This document shows positions 40,942 to 49,767 of a DNA stretch of 64,000 nt, piece by piece (within the stretch, counting starts at the first letter, position 1; the number at the start of each line of letters is the position of its first letter). The stretch comes from Clostridiales bacterium FE2011 (lineage in GTDB: Bacteria; Bacillota; Clostridia; Christensenellales; Aristaeellaceae): the NCBI GenBank assembly GCA_017569305.1, contig CP069418.1:2170001-2234000 (forward strand), given 5' to 3'. The translations under genes were made by a program, and so were the position numbers. Under the pieces are notes generated by a model. It worked only from the letters and a program-made list of their open reading frames with translations. It was not told the origin of the DNA and ran no database searches.

Positions 40942-42381
40942 TTATTCAAACCGATAGGTTTTGATGCCGGATTCGGTGACGATGACCAGGGTATCGGTGT
41001 TCCATTCGAAGGCCCTGCGCAAGCTGAGATAGGCGCCCTTGGTGATCGATCTGGCGTCCGGCCCGTCGACTCTGCGGACAGCCAGGTCGGACAGACGGAT
41101 GAGGCTGAGGTCCCTGGTGTAGTCAGCCATCGGACCATCCGTGCTGACCGTTACAGCCAGGAGGTAGTTGCCGTCCGGGGACATAACCGCATGCTCTATG
41201 CATCGGAATGGCAGTGCGTTAAAGACATTTTCCCGGGCTTTCGGTTCGATATCTTTGCACAGCTCCTGGGCGGCAGTTGCAGCGTCTTCAAGTTCTGCTC
41301 CCGTCAGGGAGATCACTTCATCTTTCTCTTCAGAAAGGCAGAGATAGCGGTCTAAACCAGCGAAGTCCTCTCCCGGTCGGAGCACCTGGAAGGAATAGGC
41401 CCTGCCGAGCAGGGTGCTGTCAAGGGTAATCGCGTATCCGGATTTTTCGGAATAGAACAGCCTGAACGGTGAAGCGCAGCGGGTGGTGGCGGTTCCTTCA
41501 ATATGTTCAAGAGTCCACTCCCCGTCCTTTTCCGCGAAGCGGAAGACCGAGCCGAACTCGTTGATTCTTGTCTGGTTGTTGTCGTTGAGCAGCAGGCTCC
41601 CGTCGGCCAGCTCTCGCAGCGGCGGGATGAAGGCGCGCTCTTCAGTCTTCAGCAAGACATCCGTTTCGCCGGTGGTAAGGTCGCAGCGGCACAGGCGGAC
41701 GCGGGCGTCCTCAAACCTGCCGTAGAGAACATAGTAAAGGTATTTGACGTCCCGGGAGAAGCACGCCGCGGAGACGGTCTGTCTGAAATCTTTGTCCACA
41801 GGGAGGGCATCGAGCAGGATCATTTCGCCGGTGGAAACATCGATGATCATCGGGGCGAGGATACCGACCTTCGCGCTTCCAAACAGCACATACATGTTGC
41901 TTATGGCGACATACCGTCCGTCCGGAGACCAGATCACGCCGGAGTAATCGTCTATGCTTGTGTGGTACTTGCCCGCGAACCGCATGAAAAAGTCTTTCCG
42001 GTTGCTGTATGTGTCCTCCACGCCCCAGGTGGCGCCGGGATAAATAATGTGATATTTTCCCTCGGAGCAGCAGATGCCGTAGCCGGCCAGTTCCAGGATG
42101 GCGGCATTGCCGGAAGGCGCCAGGGAGAGGACAGTCGGCGGGCCGCCCGTGAGGGCGTCCTTCAGCGTCGCGGCAACATCCAGGTCCGGTGCCAGTTCAG
42201 CCAGAATGGCGAGCATATCATCCGTCAGGTCAAAGTCTGAAACCGCGGGGGTGTAGACGCTGCCTGTCTCCGTCAGCTTCAGATTGCCGGACTCAAAGGC
42301 CGTGTCCAGGTCCGCCAGGGCGGGCAGGGCGATGCACAGCAGTGTAATGCTGAGCAGAAGGGACACCAGCTTCTTCATCAT
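40942..42381 (-). CDS. Exported beta-propeller protein
   Basis: A 479-residue protein with a signal peptide (cut near ALA-DL, residue 23). The mature part contains TolB/WD-like blades, including VIWSPDGRYVAISN and AVMSPDGNYLLAVT. No catalytic residues can be assigned. AAAAGGAGGCATAAA precedes tandem ATG codons at 42381/42378. The gene stands alone, bracketed by inverted heptamer arrays of the ACTTAAA variant. Confidence 0.7.
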   Translation of the reverse strand: MMKKLVSLLLSITLLCIALPALADLDTAFESGNLKLTETGSVYTPAVSDFDLTDDMLAILAELAPDLDVAATLKDALTGGPPTVLSLAPSGNAAILELAGYGICCSEGKYHIIYPGATWGVEDTYSNRKDFFMRFAGKYHTSIDDYSGVIWSPDGRYVAISNMYVLFGSAKVGILAPMIIDVSTGEMILLDALPVDKDFRQTVSAACFSRDVKYLYYVLYGRFEDARVRLCRCDLTTGETDVLLKTEERAFIPPLRELADGSLLLNDNNQTRINEFGSVFRFAEKDGEWTLEHIEGTATTRCASPFRLFYSEKSGYAITLDSTLLGRAYSFQVLRPGEDFAGLDRYLCLSEEKDEVISLTGAELEDAATAAQELCKDIEPKARENVFNALPFRCIEHAVMSPDGNYLLAVTVSTDGPMADYTRDLSLIRLSDLAVRRVDGPDARSITKGAYLSLRRAFEWNTDTLVIVTESGIKTYRFE

Positions 42382-42514
42382 TTTATGCCTCCTTTTACGG
42401 GGGTATCTGTCAGGAATTTTCTTTTCTATGTTCCTATCCTATATGAAAAAACAAAAACTGTATACATCTTTTTGTGCGAATTACAGGTTGTTATTTTTCA
42501 GGAATCCTGAAAAA

Positions 42515-42581
42515 GATCCGGACAGGGGACGGTTCCTTGTCCGGATCTCAATAAAAAGAAACAGCTCTGCTGAGCTGTTTC
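42515..42581. terminator. Two tandem hairpins downstream of the Lgt-like gene
   Basis: GATCCGGACA.../TGTCCGGATC (42515-42547), then GAAACAGCTC/GAGCTGTTTC (42558-42581). The second lies 27 bases past the stop of the minus-strand gene at 42608 but lacks a clear T-run on that strand. Confidence 0.5.
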
Positions 42582-42587
42582 CTCCAC

Positions 42588-42627
42588 CATTTTTAAGTTT
42601 TAAGTTTTCAGTCTTCAGTATTCATTA
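42588..42627. repeat. Heptamer array, TTTTAAG variant (family B)
   Basis: Units TTTTAAG, TTTTAAG, TTTTCAG, TCTTCAG, TATTCAT. Read on the minus strand its right part encodes the last five residues (MNTED) and stop codon of the gene at 42608. Confidence 0.8.
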
Positions 42628-43540
42628 GGCGATAGCCTTTATTCTCCATAAAGGCTATTGCCGCCAATCCGGCGATTTCCACTCCGTACACAATCCACTT
42701 GGAAATATACTGTCCGCCAAGGGTGATCTTTCCGTCCAGGGTGAATTCCCCGACGATGACGATGCCGCAGACGAGGAGACCGACGATCGCGGGAACCCAG
42801 GAACGCAGCTTTTTCGGGTTTGCCTTGATGGCGTAGAACACCAGCACGGCTTCACAGAACAGGAAGCACAGCAGCATCTCCACCCGGACAAACAGCCAGT
42901 TGATGGACATCATCCGCAGGCTTTCGAGCAGGATCTGGGGAAGGCAGATATAGAACAGGGTCCGGGTCAGGCGGTTGTGTTCTTTGGAACGGAACAGGGA
43001 AACGATCATCGCAATCAGGCAGAAGATGCCGGAAAGCATGAACACCGCCAGATAATATTCGGATTCATATTCGTCCCAGGCAATGCCGATGGTGACCGGG
43101 AAGAACAGTCCCTTTTCGAACCACTCCTCCACATAGCCTACGCCGTATTCTCCCAGGAAGACTTCAGCAAACCGGGCAACGGCAGCCATCAGGGCACCCA
43201 TGGGGGCAAAGGCGTTCAGCACGGTGCGGCCGGACTGTCCGGTGATCTTCGCGGAAAGCCAGACTGCAAGGATGACGCCGGCAACGCCGCCGAAGTAGGA
43301 AAGCTCATCATACCGCAGGGAGAACAGGTCCCTCGCCTGGAAGGCGTTGAAACGCATCAGGATCCAGGAAAGCCGGGCACAGATGACGCCGAGCACGATG
43401 CCCAGCAGCAGGATCAGTCCGCTGAGGGCGGCGGCTTTCCGGGTTCCGGCCTGCCGGCGGAACGCGGCGAAGAACCAGAGGACGCACAGCAGCGCGCCTC
43501 CCGCCATCATAAGCAGATAGCCTGTCAGATTAATGTCCAT
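42608..43540 (-). CDS. Lgt-like integral membrane protein
   Basis: A 310-residue protein with about eight spans. LSYFGGVAGVILAVWLSAK and the following NAFAPMGALMAAVARFAEVFLGEYG resemble the core of prolipoprotein diacylglyceryl transferase. However, the H-G-G motif and the essential His/Arg of true Lgt are not evident. It is therefore an Lgt-fold relative of unknown function. It follows the NAGPA-domain gene by 27 bases on the same strand. The C-terminal five residues come from a heptamer repeat. Confidence 0.6.
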   Translation of the reverse strand: MDINLTGYLLMMAGGALLCVLWFFAAFRRQAGTRKAAALSGLILLLGIVLGVICARLSWILMRFNAFQARDLFSLRYDELSYFGGVAGVILAVWLSAKITGQSGRTVLNAFAPMGALMAAVARFAEVFLGEYGVGYVEEWFEKGLFFPVTIGIAWDEYESEYYLAVFMLSGIFCLIAMIVSLFRSKEHNRLTRTLFYICLPQILLESLRMMSINWLFVRVEMLLCFLFCEAVLVFYAIKANPKKLRSWVPAIVGLLVCGIVIVGEFTLDGKITLGGQYISKWIVYGVEIAGLAAIAFMENKGYRLMNTED

Positions 43541-43567
43541 TCTTCATACTCCATTGGCAGAAGCCGA

Positions 43568-44554
43568 TTACTTAAACCAGGCGCTTGCAAAATAGATGAT
43601 ATCCGTCACGGGACGGGGACCTTCGGAACTGGTGGTGTTGTTGACCTGCTGATTCAGGAAAACCATCTGGGTGGAGGCGCCGCCGTCCAGGTTGTAGACG
43701 ACCTTGCAGTCCGCCAGGGACATGGCCAGGTCCCGGAGGTCAACCAGGTTGATGCCGTAGTGGGCGCAGCACAGTACCATGTAGTGCAGCTTGTCGATCT
43801 GGGCGATGCACATCCGCTGGGCCAGGCGGTCAGCTTCCACATAGTTCGGAGCGTGACCCCGGTCCAGGATGATATCGTCGGCGACCTTTTCACCGTCGAT
43901 CACCAGCGCCGGTCCGAACTGGAAGGCGTTGATGATCTTTTTGCCGTTGATCGTTTCCTTTTCCGCGGCGACCAGGTCGGTGTCCGCGGTCAGGACGTGG
44001 AAATCGCCGTCCTCGTCAATCAGGAGCATATCCAGCTCGGGGGCAATGGTATCCCGGCAGAGGGTTCCCTGGCGCAGGACGTAGTTGTTGGCTTTGTTGC
44101 CGGAGAAGGCCGCGAAGTAGTCGCCGTTGATGGCCAGCACGGCGTTCTTATGCTTGGAGATCAGGGTTACCGGCTTCTTGGTGGTGGTGCGGAAGGCGTC
44201 GTCACCGGCGGCGGTACGCAGCTGGGAAGGATCCTTGATCTCGATAAAGGCGTAGTAGTAGGTGCAGTTCCATTCAGAACTCGTGACCCGGTGGCGTTCC
44301 ACGCGGATGGTGGGATCCTGGAAAATGTTCGTGTCCGCGGAGTAGGGGACGCGACCCAGGGGAGCACCGCCGGTCATATCAATAGGAAGGGGACGGAACT
44401 CACCGCCGCTCTCTTCGGTGATCACATAGTCAGCCGGACCGGGCGTCAGGCGGGGACTCTCCTGGGCTGTTTCAGCAAACGCGGGGAGAATGGAAACGGT
44501 GCAGAGCAGGCAGGCAAGCACAATCACTGCCATGGCCCGGAAAAACTTCATCAT
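43568..44554 (-). CDS. Exported NAGPA-domain (phosphodiester glycosidase family) protein
   Basis: A 328-residue protein with a signal peptide (cut near AFA-ET). The mature part is a NAGPA/DUF2233 domain: HKNAVLAINGDYFAAF near residue 135 and YNLDGGASTQMVFLN at the C terminus are the family signatures. Relatives hydrolyse N-acetylglucosamine-1-phosphodiester bonds in wall polymers or glycoproteins. AGGAGTCCTGTGTCTT precedes ATG codons at 44554/44551. It probably forms an operon with the Lgt-like gene. Confidence 0.85.
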   Translation of the reverse strand: MMKFFRAMAVIVLACLLCTVSILPAFAETAQESPRLTPGPADYVITEESGGEFRPLPIDMTGGAPLGRVPYSADTNIFQDPTIRVERHRVTSSEWNCTYYYAFIEIKDPSQLRTAAGDDAFRTTTKKPVTLISKHKNAVLAINGDYFAAFSGNKANNYVLRQGTLCRDTIAPELDMLLIDEDGDFHVLTADTDLVAAEKETINGKKIINAFQFGPALVIDGEKVADDIILDRGHAPNYVEADRLAQRMCIAQIDKLHYMVLCCAHYGINLVDLRDLAMSLADCKVVYNLDGGASTQMVFLNQQVNNTTSSEGPRPVTDIIYFASAWFK

Positions 44555-44658
44555 AAGACACAGGACTCCTATACACACAGCGTTTGAAGGCGCTGACATA
44601 ATCGTTGAATATTATAGCAAATGAGGGTTGCATGAGTCAATGAAGGGGAAGCCTTGTC

Positions 44659-44687
44659 TTGAAGCGTTGGAAATGCTACAATATAAT
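44659..44687 (+). promoter_or_regulatory. Sigma-A promoter of ksgA
   Basis: TTGAAG and TATAAT, 17-base spacer, 29 bases before the ATG at 44717. Confidence 0.7.
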
Positions 44688-44716
44688 GTAAAAGTTTGTG
44701 AAGGAGGGGCGCCCGG

Positions 44717-45544
44717 ATGAGCAAAACAAAGGACCGGATCCGGGAGAGCAATCTCCGGTACAAACAGTCCCTGGGACAGAATTTCCTTTATGATGAAGCC
44801 CTGCTGGAAGAATTGACAGCGGCGGCCGGAGTCACGAAAGAAGAGGACGTACTGGAGATCGGCCCGGGCTGCGGCAGCCTGACGAAGCATCTGTGCGACG
44901 CGGCGAACAGCGTGCTGGCCGTGGAACTGGATGAGCGGCTGATTCCGCTGCTGAAGGCCTTCCTGGATGAGAAAAAGAACCTGACTGTGGTGCAGGGCGA
45001 CGTGATGTCCCTGAACCTGCAGGAGATTACAGCAGGGCTGAAGAAGCCCTTTGCCGTGGTGGCGAATATTCCGTATTACATTACCACCCCGCTGATTAAG
45101 CTGCTCCTGACCGGCGGCCTGCAGGTGAGCAGGCTGGCGCTGATGGTGCAGAAGGAAGTGGCGGATAAGATCCTGGCGTCTCCGGGGGAGGAGAGCTGGG
45201 GACCGCTGTCGATCCTGTGCCAGTTCCTGTGTGAGCCGCGGCTGGCGGTGGATGTGCCGGCTGAAATGTTTACGCCTCCGCCGAAGGTGGACAGCGCTTT
45301 TGTGGTGCTGCCCCTGAGGGAGGAGCCCGCGGTGGAAGTGAAGAACCGGGATATGTTCTTCAAGGTGGCGAACGCGGCGTTTGCGCTTCGCCGTAAGACC
45401 ATGGTGAACAACCTGTGCGCCAGCTTCAGGATGAACCGGGAAGAGGCATTGCGGGTTGTGGCAGAAGCCGGTCTGGATGAAAAGGTTCGTGGAGAAAAAC
45501 TGACTTTGGAAGAAATTGCGAGACTTGCTGACGCAATTGAGTAA
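44717..45544 (+). CDS. rsmA: 16S rRNA dimethyladenosine transferase
   Basis: A 275-residue KsgA/RsmA enzyme that dimethylates two adjacent adenosines near the 3' end of 16S rRNA. QSLGQNFLYD, the SAM-binding LEIGPGCGSLT, and the catalytic NIPYYITTP are all present, as is the C-terminal domain. GAAGGAGGGGCGCCCGG precedes the ATG. It is followed by a 225-base structured gap, not by the dut operon directly. Confidence 0.95.
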   Translation: MSKTKDRIRESNLRYKQSLGQNFLYDEALLEELTAAAGVTKEEDVLEIGPGCGSLTKHLCDAANSVLAVELDERLIPLLKAFLDEKKNLTVVQGDVMSLNLQEITAGLKKPFAVVANIPYYITTPLIKLLLTGGLQVSRLALMVQKEVADKILASPGEESWGPLSILCQFLCEPRLAVDVPAEMFTPPPKVDSAFVVLPLREEPAVEVKNRDMFFKVANAAFALRRKTMVNNLCASFRMNREEALRVVAEAGLDEKVRGEKLTLEEIARLADAIE

Positions 45545-45599
45545 GTTGTGCCGTTATATCTGCGGGTGGGGCCGGCAAGCTTGATGCAACAGAGTGAAA

Positions 45600-45742
45600 G
45601 CTCGCTTGGGTATATCCAATGCGGCGGGTCGCTCGTGCTCATTCCGAGCTGCAGCGGTTCTAAGCTCTGGCTTCGCATACTCGCCAATCGCTAAGAACCG
45701 GCGCTCTCCAATCCCGTGCATTCGGACATACCCGACGCTCGC
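45600..45742. repeat. Nested inverted repeats between rsmA and dut
   Basis: Outer arms GCTCGCTTGGGTATATCC-aATGC (45600-45622) and GCATTcGGACATACCC..GCTCGC (45718-45742). Inner arms GGTTCTAAGC and GCTAAGAACC (about 45655-45699). No reading frame. It could be a miniature mobile element or a structured RNA. Confidence 0.6.
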
Positions 45743-45769
45743 TTTAAGGCGCTGAGAGGATACAAAAAA

Positions 45770-46249
45770 ATGAGCATTGCAAAATTTACGCATGTGTCAG
45801 AGATGCAGTACGCAGAAGCCATGCATGGTCAGGCATGTCTGCCGTTGACTGAAATTCCGCTTCCAAAGCGGGCGACCACCGGCAGCGCCGGGTACGATTT
45901 TGTTTCACCGCTGGAGGTGACCATTCCGGCGGGGGAGACTGCCCTGATTCCCACGGGGATCCGGGCGGAGATGGAACAGGGCTGGGTGCTGATGCTGTTT
46001 CCCCGGAGTTCCTTCGGGTTCAAGTACAGCCTGCGGCTGGCCAACACGGTCGGGGTCATTGACAGCGACTACGCGTTCGCAAAGAACGAGGGACATATTA
46101 TGGTCAAACTCCGCAATCCGCTCTCTGAGCCGGTGACCATCGGCAGGGGAGAGCGGTTCTGCCAGGGCGTATTCCTGCCCTACGGCACAGCGGAGGAAGA
46201 CGAAGTCACCGCCGGACGGGTCGGCGGGTTTGGCTCAACAGATCGTTGA
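45770..46249 (+). CDS. dut: dUTP diphosphatase
   Basis: A 159-residue trimeric-type dUTPase that removes dUTP and supplies dUMP. Conserved motifs in order: AGYDF (40-44), PRSSFGFKYSLRLANTVGVIDSDY (79-101, motifs 2 and 3), and C-terminal GRVGGFGSTDR (motif 5). The terminal motif has an extra Val relative to GxGGFGST, which is tolerated in some members. GAGAGGATAC precedes the ATG at 45770. It leads an operon with the GNAT-ManA and HflX genes. Confidence 0.92.
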   Translation: MSIAKFTHVSEMQYAEAMHGQACLPLTEIPLPKRATTGSAGYDFVSPLEVTIPAGETALIPTGIRAEMEQGWVLMLFPRSSFGFKYSLRLANTVGVIDSDYAFAKNEGHIMVKLRNPLSEPVTIGRGERFCQGVFLPYGTAEEDEVTAGRVGGFGSTDR

Positions 46250-46265
46250 GGAGGAGTTATTAACC

Positions 46266-47783
46266 ATGGAACTGATTCAGGCAACAGAGCAGGAACTGGA
46301 TAAACTGCTTGCCTTTTATCAGCATGTGGCGCAAAACATGGAGGAGAACGGCCTGCGCCAATGGCACTGGGGCGTGTATCCGACTGAGGATATGATCCGG
46401 GAGGACGTCCGCAAGGGCGAGATGTATATCCTTCCCGGCAACGCGGGTACGATTGACGCGGCGGTGGTGGTGACCGCCGGACAGGAACCGGAGTATGAAG
46501 CGCTGGACTGGTCCTGTGGCATCCGCCCCGGCATGATTCACCGGCTGGGCGTGGATCCTGTGCTGCAGGGTCATGGACTGGCAGGCCTGGTGCTGGACGA
46601 CGCCCAGAAGCTGCTGCGCGCGGCGGGCTGCGACTGCGTCCGCTGTGATACGGCAGTGGACAACCGGAACGCGATCCGGCTGTATGAAAAGATGGGCTTC
46701 CGCCGCTGCTGCAAGCTGGACTGGCCGGATACCGACTGCGGATTTATTGCCTTTGACAAGCCCCTGAAGCGGGAAACCCCGCTGTGGCCGATCCGGATGA
46801 GGCCGTCTTTCCGGGACGGGGAAGAGACCCCCTGGGGCGGCACCCGGCTGCATGACCTGTTTGGAAAAGAAACGAAGGATCCGCATACCGGCGAAAGCCT
46901 GGAAGTCAGCTGCATTCCCGGCCTGGAGAGCTCGGATCCCCAGGGACGGAAGCTGCCGGACCTGATTACCGAGTTTGGTGAAAAGCTGGTGGGCGGATAC
47001 GCGGGCAGGCCTTTCCCGCTGCTGCTGAAGCTGCTGGAAGCCCGGGAACGCCTGAGCGTGCAGGTGCACCCGGATGACGCGTACGCCGCGGCCCGGGAGA
47101 ACGGAAAGTTCGGCAAGACCGAGGCCTGGCTGGTGCTGGATACGCCTCCGGATGGCGGAAAACTGGTTTACGGTCTCCGTCCGGGAACAACCCTGAAGGA
47201 ACTGAAGGAAGCCTGCGAGTCAGGCGAAGAAATGAAAAAGCTGCTGAACCGGGTGAAAGTGTTTCCCGGGGACGTGTGCTATATTCCCGCCGGCTGCGTG
47301 CATGCCATCGGCGAAGGGGTGCTGCTGTATGAGGTGCAGCAGTCCTCGGATATCACCTACCGCTTCTATGACTGGGAACGGCAGGATGAGAAGGGAAGAA
47401 AACGGAAACTGCACCTGGACAAGGCGCTGGACGTGGTGAAGGTGAAATGCTCTCCGTCCCCGATGCGGGTGGAAAAAGCCTTCGGCATCCGCCGGGTGCT
47501 GACAGAGGAGTATTTCTCCCTGGACCTGATCCGGACGGACAGCATGGTGATGCTGCCCCCGATGGAAGAATTCGGTATGCTGACCGTGACCGAAGGGGAA
47601 ACGGAGCTGCGCTTCCCCGGCGCGTCCATGAAGCTGAAGGCCGGCGAAACCTGCCTGCTGCCGAAGCAGTCTCCGGAGATGGCCCTGGTGGGATGCGGCG
47701 CCGCGGCGCTGGCCATGCCGGTGAGCGCGCCGTTGTTTACGGATGAACCCATACTGGCTGACGAATCATTTGGAGAAGACTGA
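46266..47783 (+). CDS. GNAT acetyltransferase / mannose-6-phosphate isomerase fusion
   Basis: A 505-residue two-domain protein. Residues 1-165 are a GNAT acetyltransferase (VDPVLQGHGLAGLVLDDAQ, then NAIRLYEKMGF). Residues 175-505 are a class I mannose-6-phosphate isomerase of the short bacterial type, with zinc ligands in V-Q266-V-H268-P and KTE286AW and the later IPAGCVHAIGEG. The isomerase interconverts mannose-6-P and fructose-6-P. The two halves are in one frame with no internal ribosome-binding site. GGAGGAGTTATTAACC precedes the ATG. The fusion partner is unexpected and its acetyl acceptor is unknown. Confidence 0.88.
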   Translation: MELIQATEQELDKLLAFYQHVAQNMEENGLRQWHWGVYPTEDMIREDVRKGEMYILPGNAGTIDAAVVVTAGQEPEYEALDWSCGIRPGMIHRLGVDPVLQGHGLAGLVLDDAQKLLRAAGCDCVRCDTAVDNRNAIRLYEKMGFRRCCKLDWPDTDCGFIAFDKPLKRETPLWPIRMRPSFRDGEETPWGGTRLHDLFGKETKDPHTGESLEVSCIPGLESSDPQGRKLPDLITEFGEKLVGGYAGRPFPLLLKLLEARERLSVQVHPDDAYAAARENGKFGKTEAWLVLDTPPDGGKLVYGLRPGTTLKELKEACESGEEMKKLLNRVKVFPGDVCYIPAGCVHAIGEGVLLYEVQQSSDITYRFYDWERQDEKGRKRKLHLDKALDVVKVKCSPSPMRVEKAFGIRRVLTEEYFSLDLIRTDSMVMLPPMEEFGMLTVTEGETELRFPGASMKLKAGETCLLPKQSPEMALVGCGAAALAMPVSAPLFTDEPILADESFGED

Positions 47784-47789
47784 TCATCT

Positions 47790-49556
47790 ATGTTAAAGCA
47801 TAATGTAAACGGTAATATCGAAGGCGTGCGGGACGCGATGCTCGCACGCCTGGACAGCTTATATACCTATGAGCTGGAAGAGGATGAATTCCTGCCCCGG
47901 GAGCTGATGAAGCTGCTGGCGGAATGCTCCTGCGCCCTGAACCGGGAGATCGCGGTCTATATCACCCGGGACGGGGAGATCGTGAACGTGGCCATCGGCA
48001 CGGACTGCGATGTGGAGCTGACGGACTTCCGGCTGCGGCGGAACACGAGCCGCCTGAGCTGCGTGCGCTGCGTGCACACCCATCCGGACGGAGACGGCCG
48101 GCTGAGCGACGTGGACCTGAGCGCCCTGAAGATCTTCCGCTACGACGCCATGACGGCTGTGGGCGTGAAGGACAATGAGCCCGTGAACGTCCAGACCGCT
48201 TTCCTGGTGGAGAACGCGGAAGTGATGCTGTCTCCCGTGGAACGCTGGTATAAGCTGCCGGAAAAGGAATGGCTGAACCAGATCCTGGAGAGCGACCAGC
48301 TGGTGGGCCGGGAGGAAACCGAAGAGAACAAGGACGGCCGGGAAAAGGCCGTGCTGATGGGCATTGAAAGCAAGGAGTCCCTGGAAGAACTGGCCCGCCT
48401 GGCGGAAACCGCCGGGGCGGAGGTGGTCGGCAGCTTCCTGCAGAAGCGGGACAAGCCGGACAGCGCCATGTTTATCGGCAAAGGCCGGGCGGAGGAACTG
48501 GCCCGGGAATGCCAGGCGCTGGAAGCGGACGTATGCATTTTTGATGAAGAACTGACCGGCATCCAGGTCCGGAACCTGGAAGAGGTTCTCCGGGTGAAGG
48601 TGATTGACCGGACGGCGCTGATCCTCGATATCTTCGCCCAGCGCGCCTCCAGCGCGGAGGGCAAACTCCAGGTGGAACTGGCCCAGCTGCAGTACCGCTC
48701 CGCGAGACTGATCGGACAGGGCCTGGCCCTGAGCAGGCTGGCCGGCGGTATCGGCACCCGGGGTCCCGGTGAAAGCAAGCTGGAAATGAACCGGCGGCGC
48801 ATCCGGGAGCGGATGACGGAGCTGAGGCGGCGGCTGGACGAGCTGGAAAAGCAGCGCAGCATCCGGAGGAAGAGCCGGGAACGCAACGAGATTCCCGTGG
48901 TGGCGCTGGTGGGTTATACCAACGCCGGCAAGTCCACCCTGCTGAACGCCCTGACCGGCTCTGACGTCTATGTGCAGGACCAGCTGTTCGCGACACTGGA
49001 CGCGGTGTCCCGCCGCATGACAACCTCGGAGAATACAGAGTACCTGCTGACGGATACCGTCGGCTTTATCCGCAAGCTGCCCCATACGCTGGTCAGCGCC
49101 TTCCGCTCCACCCTGGAGGAAGCGGCGCTGGCGGACGTGCTGGTGATCGTTTCCGACGGCTCCAGCGAGGAAATGTTCAGCCAGCATGACACGGTGGAAG
49201 AAGTCCTGGTGGAACTGGGCGCCACGGACCAGAAGCGGATTGAAGTTATTAACAAGTGTGACGAGGGAGACCCGGATCCGGTGTTCCCCGGCGCAATCCT
49301 GATTTCCGCGAAGACCGGGGAAGGCCTGGAGGACCTGAAGGCGAAGATTGCCGAAACCCTGCAGGAATCCCACCGGCCGGTGACCTTCTGCATTCCCTTC
49401 AGCCGCTACGGCATTCTGTCCGAGATCCGTCCCCTGGGCCGGGTCATCACTGAGAACCACACGGATACCGGCACCGAGATCACCCTGATGATCGCGGGGG
49501 AAGACGCGGAGAGGCTGATCAAGAAGTACGGGGCAGAGATCGTTGTTCAGAAATGA
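47790..49556 (+). CDS. hflX: GTPase HflX with N-terminal JAMM-like domain
   Basis: A 588-residue protein. Residues 190-588 are a full HflX: glycine-rich RGPGESKLE motif, coiled region, and G domain with GYTNAGKS (375-382), DTVG (422-425) and NKCD. HflX binds stalled 70S/50S ribosomes and splits them. Residues 1-160 are an additional domain containing H96-T-H98-x(7)-S106-x-x-D109, an exact match to the JAMM/MPN+ metal site (HxH-x7-S-x2-D). It starts six bases after the GNAT-ManA stop. JAMM proteins can be zinc isopeptidases; whether this domain is active is not known. Confidence 0.88.
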   Translation: MLKHNVNGNIEGVRDAMLARLDSLYTYELEEDEFLPRELMKLLAECSCALNREIAVYITRDGEIVNVAIGTDCDVELTDFRLRRNTSRLSCVRCVHTHPDGDGRLSDVDLSALKIFRYDAMTAVGVKDNEPVNVQTAFLVENAEVMLSPVERWYKLPEKEWLNQILESDQLVGREETEENKDGREKAVLMGIESKESLEELARLAETAGAEVVGSFLQKRDKPDSAMFIGKGRAEELARECQALEADVCIFDEELTGIQVRNLEEVLRVKVIDRTALILDIFAQRASSAEGKLQVELAQLQYRSARLIGQGLALSRLAGGIGTRGPGESKLEMNRRRIRERMTELRRRLDELEKQRSIRRKSRERNEIPVVALVGYTNAGKSTLLNALTGSDVYVQDQLFATLDAVSRRMTTSENTEYLLTDTVGFIRKLPHTLVSAFRSTLEEAALADVLVIVSDGSSEEMFSQHDTVEEVLVELGATDQKRIEVINKCDEGDPDPVFPGAILISAKTGEGLEDLKAKIAETLQESHRPVTFCIPFSRYGILSEIRPLGRVITENHTDTGTEITLMIAGEDAERLIKKYGAEIVVQK

Positions 49557-49610
49557 ACAACGATCTCCGTCAATTCACAATTCATAATTCATAATTATTT
49601 TGACACTGCT

Positions 49611-49644
49611 AACACGTTGGATCAGTCCGGCGTGTTTTTCTTTT
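49611..49644 (+). terminator. Terminator of the dut operon
   Basis: AACACG...CGTGTT arms with partly paired interior, followed by TTTCTTTT. Confidence 0.6.
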
Positions 49645-49683
49645 ACCAGAGCACATAGCTACAGGCGTCTACCTGGAATAAAC

Positions 49684-49712
49684 AAAGAGCGTTGAGTTTC
49701 TCAACGCGTTCT
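49684..49712 (-). terminator. Terminator of the EAL-domain gene
   Basis: AAGAGCGTTGA/TCAACGCGTTCTT stem with a short loop, followed on the minus strand by CTTTGTTTA. Confidence 0.7.
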
Positions 49713-49767
49713 TGTTATCGGTATTTAATTGTGAATTATGAATTATGAATTGTGAATTACTGACACA

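Larger units (their letters stand above)
49571..49759. repeat. Heptamer arrays in inverted pair (family B)
   Basis: AATTCAC/AATTCAT at 49571-49599 and inverted AATTGTG/AATTATG at 49726-49759, enclosing two convergent terminators. Confidence 0.88.
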
